From NCBI GenBank assembly GCA_005788065.1, contig SXZD01000285.1:1-11759 (forward strand): 11,759 bases of DNA, given 5' to 3'. Made by a program: the position numbers and the translations under genes. The stretch comes from Burkholderiales bacterium (GTDB lineage Bacteria > Pseudomonadota > Gammaproteobacteria > Burkholderiales > Burkholderiaceae_B). Below are positions 6,305-11,759 of this stretch, piece by piece. The notes under the pieces were generated by a model, which made no database searches, was not told the origin of the DNA, and saw only the letters and a program-made list of their open reading frames with translations. Positions within the stretch are counted from its first letter, which is position 1, and each line of letters opens with the position of its first letter.

Positions 6305-8062
6305 TCATACCGCTATCGGTTGGCTGCCGGTACGTTGGTCTTCCGGCAGGAATCGCTGGCCATCGCCGGCCAGCCATGTCAGGAATGCGGGCATGTCCAG
6401 CGGTTTGCTGATCCAGTAACCCTGCAGGCGGTCGCAACCCCACGCTTCGAGTTGGTTGACCTGCGTCAGCGTCTCGATACCCTCGGCGTGTATGGTCATG
6501 CCCAGACTGGTACCCAGACCGATGATGGCCCGCACGATTTTGGAACTGTCTTCGTGATCGTTCATTTCCTGCACAAAGCTCTTGTCGATTTTAAGGACAT
6601 CGGCCGGTAATTTTCGCAGATAGTTCAGCGAAGAAAAACCGGTGCCGAAGTCGTCAATGGCAAGGCTGATGCCCGCTGCGTGCAGTGAGTCGAGGATCTG
6701 TATGGTCTTGTCAAAGTCCGTCAGGGCGGCCGATTCGGTGATTTCAAGCTCGAAATAACGGTGATCCACACTCTGTTCGGCAAGCGTGTTCATCAGTTTG
6801 CGTGCAAAGCCGGGCTGGCTCATTTCGGGGCTGGCGCAATTGATGGCCACTGCGATCGGATACCCTTTTTGATGAAACGTCTTGACCGCAGTACATGCCT
6901 GCCGCAGCACCCAGTCGCCCAACTGCACGATCAGACCTGTCTCTTCAGCAATACCGATGAACTCGTCTGGCGACAGGCGCCCGAGCAGAGGGTGCTGCCA
7001 GCGCACTAGGCATTCCACGCTGGTCAGATGACGCGAGGGCAGGCTGATGACCGGCTGGAACACCAGTTCCAGTTCGTTGTTGGTGATGGCGGAGGCCAGG
7101 CTGTGTTCAATGGTCTGATGCCGCTGCGCGCGTACATGGAATGAGGGGTCGGTCAGTACGTCAGCATGTAGGTTGGACCGCAGCGCCAGCCGCATGGCAT
7201 TGCCCGCATGACTGAGCAGGTCTTTGGGGTCGTTGCCGCAGGTCTGCGTGTCGGCGCTGCCCATTTGCACGTCGAGACTGACCCGCTGCCCGCGCACGGA
7301 CAGGGGGGTGTCAAAACGCTGATAGACCATTTCGATGCACTGCGCCAGCGTGGGTTGATCCGCTTTGTCCCGCAGGCACAGACCGAATTCGAATTCGGCA
7401 ATGCGCCCCAGGATGTGGCCGGCAAACATTTTCTGCAACTCGCCGGTGACCGCCAGCAGGATATTCTGCTCAAAACCGGGCCGCAGCAGATGGGCCTGTT
7501 TCTGAAGGCCGCCAAGCGCCATTGTTACCAGTGTCAGCGGCGCCGCAGCGCTGATCAGTTCTTCGAAATGGGCACGGTTGGGCAGACCGGTGAGCGCATC
7601 GGTGCGACCGGCTTCGATGGCTTTTTGCGCGACCTGCTCTTTTTCCTGCAGCAGCTTGCGGGTGGACAGTTCCCGCTCCATGACCGGAATCAGCCGCTCA
7701 GGGCGACCTTTCTCCACAAAGTCGCGGGCACCGTCATTCATGGCCGCAATGCCCACCTGCTCATCCGCCCAGCCTGAACAGATGATCACCGGTGCATCGC
7801 ATCCGTGCTGTCGCAGCAGTTCGCGAGCCTGGGTGGAGTCCATGTCCGGCATCGAGTGGTCGCAAAGCACCAGGTCAAAATCACCATGGCCGAGCAGCTT
7901 CTCAAGCTCTGCGCGGGAGGGGGAGTGTGTAAGTCGGGCGCCTTTCCAGCGTTTGCGGATGTGCCGTGACAGCAGCGCAAAATCGTCCTCGCTGTCGTCC
8001 ACAATCAGAATGTGTGGCACAGCCGGGTTGGCTCCGGTGTCTGACATCGGGTTGGACGACAT
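6305..8062 (-). CDS. Response regulator with degenerate GGDEF and intact EAL domain (probable c-di-GMP phosphodiesterase)
   Basis: The 585-residue protein has three domains and no membrane segment. The receiver is at about 16-135, with D22-D23, phospho-acceptor D68 (LCDHSMPD) and K118. The GGDEF domain is at about 150-305. It begins with the normal DALTGLPNR motif, but its signature is AEFEF at 222-226 and no RxxD inhibitory site precedes it, so cyclase activity is unlikely. The EAL domain at about 317-565 has ECL for EAL (E350), N408, E440 and E443 in LEITES, D470-D471 in IDDFGTGFSSL, K491, E527 in HAEGIET and Q547 in LQGYW. All expected metal-binding and catalytic positions are present, so it should hydrolyse c-di-GMP to pGpG. 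The degenerate GGDEF may bind GTP as a regulator. It is the first gene of the minus-strand operon, followed at once by the kinase. No clear Shine-Dalgarno precedes the ATG at 8062; an ATG at codon 6 is an alternative. Confidence 0.92.
   Translation of the reverse strand: MSSNPMSDTGANPAVPHILIVDDSEDDFALLSRHIRKRWKGARLTHSPSRAELEKLLGHGDFDLVLCDHSMPDMDSTQARELLRQHGCDAPVIICSGWADEQVGIAAMNDGARDFVEKGRPERLIPVMERELSTRKLLQEKEQVAQKAIEAGRTDALTGLPNRAHFEELISAAAPLTLVTMALGGLQKQAHLLRPGFEQNILLAVTGELQKMFAGHILGRIAEFEFGLCLRDKADQPTLAQCIEMVYQRFDTPLSVRGQRVSLDVQMGSADTQTCGNDPKDLLSHAGNAMRLALRSNLHADVLTDPSFHVRAQRHQTIEHSLASAITNNELELVFQPVISLPSRHLTSVECLVRWQHPLLGRLSPDEFIGIAEETGLIVQLGDWVLRQACTAVKTFHQKGYPIAVAINCASPEMSQPGFARKLMNTLAEQSVDHRYFELEITESAALTDFDKTIQILDSLHAAGISLAIDDFGTGFSSLNYLRKLPADVLKIDKSFVQEMNDHEDSSKIVRAIIGLGTSLGMTIHAEGIETLTQVNQLEAWGCDRLQGYWISKPLDMPAFLTWLAGDGQRFLPEDQRTGSQPIAV
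7383..7398. repeat. 16-bp perfect palindrome inside the degenerate GGDEF codons
   Basis: CCGAATTCGAATTCGG reads the same on both strands. On the minus strand it spans the codons for the AEFEF motif of the EAL protein and arises from two GAATTC units encoding EFEF in tandem. It is probably a by-product of codon choice rather than a binding site. Confidence 0.6.
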
Positions 8063-8210
8063 TGGGTTGGGGGACGCCTAAAGGTGTTAGATACTGCGAG
8101 TTAATCCTATTATCTGCCTTCATGCAACAGCAGACACGATTTTTATGGATGATGAGTTTGCCTTACCATCTTCGGGTTGTTGACTTTTTGCCGCGACAGG
8201 CTGCCGAACC
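8063..8210. promoter_or_regulatory. Divergent intergenic region between the REC-GGDEF-EAL operon and greB
   Basis: These 148 bp must hold both promoters, because the genes on either side point away from each other. On the minus strand a GATAAT box (8109-8114) resembles a sigma-70 -10 element about 47 bases before the start at 8062. The -35 position 17 bases away is poor (GTGTCT). The extended minus-strand sequence GCAGATAA is close to the -10 of flagellar sigma-28 promoters, but no matching -35 is present. On the plus strand TTGACT (8180-8185) lacks a -10 at the right distance before greB. The region is visibly more AT-rich than the genes. No small gene or convincing operator was found. Confidence 0.4.
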
Positions 8211-8777
8211 ATGAGCAAGGCATTTACGCGAGAGGATGCTGCATCCTCAGATGATGGCGATGAATCCGAAGGTGGAGCACCCCTGCCGGCGGGTACCCGG
8301 AACTATATGACGGTGACGGGTTATCAGACCCTGAAGGCGGAGTTTTTGCACCTGATGGATGTTGAACGCCCGCAGACCGTCAGCATCGTGTCATGGGCGG
8401 CCAGCAATGGCGACCGGTCGGAAAACGGCGACTATCTTTACGGCAAAAAGCGGCTGCGTGAAATTGACCGGCGTATCCGTTTTCTGACCAAGCGGCTGGA
8501 CTGCGCTGAGGTGGTTGATCCGGCAGCCCAGCAGAACCGCGATCAGGTGTTTTTTGGTGCGACGGTGACCTATGTGAACGCTGCCGGCGATGAGGTGACG
8601 GTCAGCATTGTGGGGGTGGATGAGGTCGACCCCCTGAAGGGCAAAATCAGTTGGATCTCACCGGTGGCACGGGCGCTGTTGAAAGCGCGGGAAGGGGACG
8701 TGGTGCGGGTGATGACGCCGGCAGGGCCGGATGATCTGGAGGTGGTGGAGATACGGTATCCGCTGCCTGATGAGTGA
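8211..8777 (+). CDS. greB: Transcription elongation factor GreB
   Basis: GreB enters the secondary channel of RNA polymerase and stimulates cleavage of the RNA 3' end in backtracked complexes. The 188-residue protein has the N-terminal coiled coil at about 33-100 with GreB-type sequence (ASNGDRSENGDYLYGKKRLR, then EIDRRIRFLTKRL). The acidic tip residues that hold the second metal ion are present (D68 and E71 in GDRSENGDY). A C-terminal FKBP-like domain covers about 113-185 (FFGATVTYVNAAGDE, GKISWISPVARALLKAREGD). An acidic, Gly/Ser-rich N-terminal extension of about 28 residues precedes the coiled coil, as in many betaproteobacterial GreB proteins. The YGKKRLREIDRRIRFL stretch separates it from GreA. 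The Shine-Dalgarno is weak (ACAGG about 12 bases upstream). It is monocistronic here and converges on spoT with about 54 bases between stop codons. Confidence 0.95.
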   Translation: MSKAFTREDAASSDDGDESEGGAPLPAGTRNYMTVTGYQTLKAEFLHLMDVERPQTVSIVSWAASNGDRSENGDYLYGKKRLREIDRRIRFLTKRLDCAEVVDPAAQQNRDQVFFGATVTYVNAAGDEVTVSIVGVDEVDPLKGKISWISPVARALLKAREGDVVRVMTPAGPDDLEVVEIRYPLPDE

Positions 8778-8833
8778 CGGGTGGCCGAGCATGCGCCTAC
8801 TCGTTACTCGTCACTCGGATACTCGTCACTTTT
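8772..8833 (+). terminator. Repeat-built hairpin, probable greB terminator with two alternative right arms
   Basis: GAGTGACGGGT (8772-8782), which contains the greB stop codon, can pair over 11 bases (one G-U) with ACTCGTCACTC at 8806-8816. Over 10 bases it can instead pair with ACTCGTCACT at 8821-8830. The second arm is followed by a short T-run (TTTTA, 8830-8834) in the spoT stop codon. The 10-base unit TACTCGTyAC occurs three times, at 8798-8807, 8805-8814 and 8820-8829, so the right arm exists in two full copies. The T-run is short, so termination strength is uncertain. The minus-strand version of the stem has a mismatch and no T-run. Confidence 0.5.
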
Positions 8834-11036
8834 ACCTCAAATACCGCTTGCCCACCTTGTTGCGCACACGCGCCACGCGGCTGACGACCTTCACCCGCCG
8901 CACCGCCCGGACCACCCGTGCCAGATGCTGGCGGTCCGTGACTTGAATGGTGAAATGCATTAGTTTTTGGGGGCCCAGATCGTCGTTCATCGACAGGTTG
9001 GAGATGTTGGCACCTTCATCCGATATGGCGGCGGATACCCGGGTCAGGGATCCCCGTTCATTGCGCACATCGATATCGATGTTTACATCAAATGACCGGC
9101 TGATGTCCTCGGCCCATTGCACTTCTGTCCAGCGTTCGGGTTCGCGTGCCATCGCCGTGCGGGCAAACTCACAGTCGGTGGTGTGCAGGGCCAGACCGCT
9201 GCCGCGCTTCAGGTAGGCCTGAATGCTGTCGCCCGGTATGGGCATGCAGCAGGTGGCACGCTGAACCGCCAGGCCCTCGCCACCGTGGATGAGAATGGGC
9301 GTACGGCCTTTCCCCCCGGGCGCCACGCTGTCGGTGCGACCCAGTGCGATCAATACCCGTCTTGCCACCACGGGCGCTACCCGCCGGCCTGAGCCGATTT
9401 CAGCCAGCAGTTCTTCAGGGCTGTGCATGCGGCTGTCCTTGACCAGTTTTTCCCAGGTGGCGTTGTTCAGTTCACCGATGTCGATCCCGTCCGGTTCAAG
9501 CGCCTGATTGAGCAGTCGTTTGCCCAGTTCAACGGTTTCTTCCACGTCCATGGACTTGAGGAAGTGGCGGATCTCGGAGCGGGCCTTGCCGGTGCGTACA
9601 AAACTTAGCCAACTGGGGTTGGGGCAGGAATGGGGCGCCGTGATGATTTCCACCAGGTCACCGTTTTTCAGTTCGCTGCGCAGGGGCGTGGTGATGTTGT
9701 TGACGCGGGCGGCCACGCATTGGTTGCCCACATCGGTGTGCACGGCATACGCAAAATCGATGATGGTCGCACCGCGGGGCATGGACATGATCTTGCCCTT
9801 GGGTGTGAACACATAGACGGCGTCCGGAAACAGGTCGACCTTGATGTGCTCAAGGAACTCGGCCGAGTCGCCGGTCTGGTTCTGGATATCAAGCAGCGAC
9901 TGCAGCCAGCGGTGCGTGGTTTTTTGCACGTGGTTCAGGTCGCCCACGCCATTTTTGTACAGCCAATGCGCCGCCACGCCATTCTCCGCAATCTGGTGCA
10001 TTTCTTCAGTGCGGATCTGGAACTCCACGGGTGTGCCGAAGGGCCCCACCAGCGTGGTGTGCAGCGACTGGTAGCCATTGAGCTTGGCAATCGCGATGTG
10101 GTCCTTGAACTTGCCCGGCACCGGCCTGAAAAGCTCGTGCAGCAGACCCAGCGTCAGGTAGCAGTTGGCATTGTCCTTCACCACAATGCGAAAGCCGTAG
10201 ATGTCCAGCACTTGCCCGAACGACAGCCGCTTTTCAACCATCTTGCGGTAGATGCCGAAAATCGACTTTTCACGGCCAAAGACACGGGCCTGGACGCCGC
10301 GCTCTGCCAACCGGGTCTGTACGGCATCCAGAATGCGGTTGACCACTTCGCGCCGATTGCCGCGCGCAGATATGATGGCCTTGCGCAGGGTGGCATAGCG
10401 CAGCGGGTTGAGGTTCTGGAAACTGAGTTCCTGCAGATTGCGGTAGATCTCGTTCAGACCCAGCCGGTTGGCAATCGGGGCATAGATCTCCAGCGTTTCG
10501 CGGCTGATGCGGCGACGTTTGGCCGGTGCCATGATGCCCAGCGTCTTCATGTTGTGAAGGCGGTCAGACAGCTTGATCAGGATGACGCGCACATCGCGCG
10601 CCATGGCCAGCAGCATTTTGCGAAAGTTTTCAGCCTGTGCTTCTTCGCGGCTGGAAAACTCCATCTTGTCCAGCTTGGACAGCCCGTCCACCAATTCGGC
10701 GACCTGCGTGCCGAAGCGCTCTATCAGTTCTTCTTTGGTGGCGCCGGAGTCTTCCATCACGTCGTGCAGCAGGGCGGCCTGTATGGCCTGTCCGTCCAGC
10801 TTCAGGCGGGCGCAATACTCTGCAACGGTGATGGGGTGGGATATGTAAGGTTCTCCGGTGGCGCGAAACTGCCCGAGATGCGCTGCGTCGGAAAAACGGT
10901 ATGCCTCGCGGATGTGACGCAGGTCGTGGTCGGACAGGTAGGTGCCCGCCAACTGCATCAGGTTGGCGATGGATGCGACTCGATTGCCCGCAGAGTCGGA
11001 CGGGAAGGGGTCATGAAAATTGGATACTGCGCTCAT
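8832..11036 (-). CDS. spoT: Bifunctional (p)ppGpp synthetase/hydrolase, SpoT/Rel type
   Basis: This enzyme makes and degrades the stringent-response alarmones (p)ppGpp. Positions here are numbered from the ATG at 11042. Domains in order are: the HD hydrolase at about 45-195, with H69 (YISHP), H93-D94 in LLHDVMED and D160/N164 in KLSDRLHNMKTL; the synthetase at about 250-365, with GREKSIFGIYRKM, D280, the KFKDHIAIAKLNGYQSLHTT substrate region and E340 in EFQIRTEEMH; the TGS domain at about 405-468 (VFTPKGKIMSMPRGATIIDF); a helical and conserved-cysteine segment (RATCCMPIPGDSI); and a C-terminal ACT domain at about 650-725. Both catalytic centres look intact. The charged KFKD motif corresponds to RxKD of bifunctional enzymes, not ExDD of monofunctional RelA. 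The ATG at 11036 is preferred because AAGG at 11044-11047 is seven bases upstream. The ATG at 11042 would leave only one base and adds two residues. The gene follows minE on the same strand. Confidence 0.96.
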   Translation of the reverse strand: MSAVSNFHDPFPSDSAGNRVASIANLMQLAGTYLSDHDLRHIREAYRFSDAAHLGQFRATGEPYISHPITVAEYCARLKLDGQAIQAALLHDVMEDSGATKEELIERFGTQVAELVDGLSKLDKMEFSSREEAQAENFRKMLLAMARDVRVILIKLSDRLHNMKTLGIMAPAKRRRISRETLEIYAPIANRLGLNEIYRNLQELSFQNLNPLRYATLRKAIISARGNRREVVNRILDAVQTRLAERGVQARVFGREKSIFGIYRKMVEKRLSFGQVLDIYGFRIVVKDNANCYLTLGLLHELFRPVPGKFKDHIAIAKLNGYQSLHTTLVGPFGTPVEFQIRTEEMHQIAENGVAAHWLYKNGVGDLNHVQKTTHRWLQSLLDIQNQTGDSAEFLEHIKVDLFPDAVYVFTPKGKIMSMPRGATIIDFAYAVHTDVGNQCVAARVNNITTPLRSELKNGDLVEIITAPHSCPNPSWLSFVRTGKARSEIRHFLKSMDVEETVELGKRLLNQALEPDGIDIGELNNATWEKLVKDSRMHSPEELLAEIGSGRRVAPVVARRVLIALGRTDSVAPGGKGRTPILIHGGEGLAVQRATCCMPIPGDSIQAYLKRGSGLALHTTDCEFARTAMAREPERWTEVQWAEDISRSFDVNIDIDVRNERGSLTRVSAAISDEGANISNLSMNDDLGPQKLMHFTIQVTDRQHLARVVRAVRRVKVVSRVARVRNKVGKRYLR

Positions 11037-11043
11037 ATCCATA

Positions 11044-11047
11044 CCTT
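11044..11047 (-). promoter_or_regulatory. Shine-Dalgarno of spoT
   Basis: AAGG on the minus strand lies seven bases before the ATG at 11036 and one base before the ATG at 11042. The spacing favours the downstream start. Confidence 0.55.
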
Positions 11048-11057
11048 ACACCGAAGC

Positions 11058-11080
11058 GGGGAGATTTCCTAGAATCCCCC
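11058..11080. other. Short hairpin in the minE-spoT spacer
   Basis: GGGG-A-GATT (11058-11066) pairs with AATCCCCC (11073-11080): eight base pairs, one bulged base and a six-base loop. No T-run follows on either strand, so it is not a standard intrinsic terminator. It would lie in the leader of the spoT message, just upstream of the Shine-Dalgarno. It may slow or protect a minDE-spoT read-through transcript, or may have no role. Confidence 0.35.
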
Positions 11081-11111
11081 CTCAGTCGGGTTCACAGATG
11101 CTGCACTGCTG

Positions 11112-11384
11112 TCACAGGTGCAGGGTGGTGCGCTGCTCCGGCAATACGATGTTGACTTCCAGGACTTCCAGATTGTCCTGTTTTTGGACGTTGAACTTCA
11201 CGCCGTCATCGTCGATTTGCACATACTTGGAGATGACTGCAATCAGTTCGTCGCGCAGCTTGGGCAGAAAATCGGGCGCTGTCGAGTCGCTTCCGCGTTC
11301 CCGGGCAATGATCAGTTGCAGGCGCTCTTTGGCCATGTTGGCCGATTTGGGCTTCTCGCCAAACAGGAAGGTCAGCAGTGACAT
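11112..11384 (-). CDS. minE: Cell division topological specificity factor MinE
   Basis: MinE stimulates the MinD ATPase and drives the pole-to-pole oscillation that keeps the MinC inhibitor away from mid-cell. The 90-residue product has the usual length. The amphipathic membrane-binding and MinD-contact N terminus is MSLLTFLFGEKPKSANMAKE, followed by RLQLIIARER. The C-terminal dimerisation (topological specificity) domain includes LPKLRDELIAVISKYVQID, then VKFNVQKQDNLEVLEVNIVL. The ATG at 11384 is chosen because it gives the family N terminus and has GGGAG (plus-strand 11394-11398) nine bases upstream. An in-frame TTG at 11390 would add two residues and lies too close to the ribosome site. 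It begins two bases after the minD stop (TGAAGATG), so the two are translationally coupled. The spacer to spoT is about 75 bases. Confidence 0.96.
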   Translation of the reverse strand: MSLLTFLFGEKPKSANMAKERLQLIIARERGSDSTAPDFLPKLRDELIAVISKYVQIDDDGVKFNVQKQDNLEVLEVNIVLPEQRTTLHL

Positions 11385-11386
11385 CT

Positions 11387-11759
11387 TCAACGACTCCCGA
11401 ACAGGCGCTGGAGCAGGCCTTTTTTCTGAACAGCCACAAAGCGCAGGGGCAGTTCACGGTGACCCAGAAAACGCTCGATGGCGTCGCGATAGGCCTGTGC
11501 AACGTCCGTGTCGCTCATGTGGATGACCGGCACACCCTGGTTGGATGCGTCCAGCACCTGCACCGATTCCGGGATGACACCCAGAAGCGGGATTTTGAGC
11601 AGGTCGGAGATGTCCTCGATCGACAGCATTTCGCCCTTTTCAACCCGGTTGGGGTTGTAGCGGGTGATCAGCAGATGCTCTTTGACGGCTTCCTGGCCGG
11701 ACTGTCCGCGTTTGGATTTGGATGCGATCAGACCCAGGATGCGGTCAGAGTCGCGCACC
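11387..11759 (-). CDS. minD: Septum site-determining ATPase MinD, C-terminal part (cut by window edge)
   Basis: MinD is a membrane-cycling ParA-type ATPase that recruits MinC and is displaced by MinE. Only the last 123 or so residues of about 270 are in the window. The visible sequence starts VRDSDRILGLIASKSKR, with the first codon being an internal GTG rather than a start. It continues through HLLITRYNPNRVEKGEMLS, GVIPESVQVLDASNQGVPVI and AYRDAIERFLG. It ends in the amphipathic membrane-targeting helix KKGLLQRLFGSR. The Walker A and switch regions lie beyond the window. The gene is followed after two bases by minE, and minC is expected further upstream but cannot be seen. Confidence 0.97.
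   Translation of the reverse strand, partial: VRDSDRILGLIASKSKRGQSGQEAVKEHLLITRYNPNRVEKGEMLSIEDISDLLKIPLLGVIPESVQVLDASNQGVPVIHMSDTDVAQAYRDAIERFLGHRELPLRFVAVQKKGLLQRLFGSR

Noticed and set aside
5254..6411. Long plus-strand open frame opposite the histidine kinase gene
   Set aside because: It has no recognisable domain or ribosome site. The minus-strand frame has full kinase motifs, so this is an antisense shadow of a GC-rich gene.
8099..8140. Sigma-28 flagellar promoter for the REC-GGDEF-EAL operon
   Set aside because: The minus-strand GCAGATAA resembles the -10 consensus, but the expected TAAAGTTT-like -35 element is absent at the right spacing.
8180..8185. TTGACT as a -35 element for greB
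   Set aside because: No -10-like hexamer lies 16-18 bases downstream, and a start there would fall at or past the greB initiation codon.
9630..11072. Plus-strand open frame of about 480 codons opposite spoT
   Set aside because: It is the mirror of spoT codon use and is rich in His, Gln and Val as such shadows are. spoT is unambiguous, and no conserved motif was seen in the plus-strand frame.

Overview
The window looks like chromosomal DNA of a flagellated betaproteobacterium. The evidence is the protein content: a MinD/MinE pair, a bifunctional SpoT/Rel enzyme, a GreB with an acidic N-terminal extension of the kind common in this class, and a P-ring/hook-junction flagellar cluster. Genus cannot be assigned from this sequence alone. 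There are no insertion sequences, phage genes, tRNAs, rRNAs or CRISPR repeats, and coding density is very high.

Layout: (1) Positions 1-4008, plus strand, hold the distal end of a flagellar operon, flgI (5' end cut off by the window), flgJ, flgK, flgL. Genes are overlapping or separated by a few bases, each with a good Shine-Dalgarno sequence. FlgJ has only the rod-binding domain. (2) Positions 4102-8062, minus strand, hold a three-gene signalling operon read REC-GGDEF-EAL protein, then REC-PAS-histidine kinase, then NarL/FixJ response regulator. It ends at a hairpin terminator that lies against the 3' end of flgL. None of the three proteins has a membrane segment. The GGDEF site of the first is degenerate, while its EAL site keeps the expected catalytic residues. 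(3) A 148-bp divergent intergenic region separates this operon from greB (8211-8777, plus). (4) greB converges on spoT (8832-11036, minus) across a short spacer rich in direct and inverted repeats. (5) Upstream of spoT on the same strand lie minE and the 3' part of minD, which runs off the window end.

How the genes may work together: the flagellar genes make the P ring, the rod cap and the hook-filament junction. The adjacent signalling operon would be expected to link a cytoplasmic phosphorelay (three receivers, one transmitter) to c-di-GMP hydrolysis and to transcription. A link to motility is an inference from position only. greB and spoT both act on transcription and stringent control, and minDE sets the division site; these are housekeeping functions.

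The points most worth a second look are the compact REC/EAL-kinase-regulator operon with its degenerate GGDEF centre, the muramidase-less FlgJ whose reading frame runs 31 bases into flgK, the repeat-rich greB/spoT junction, and the minD-minE-spoT/greB gene order.
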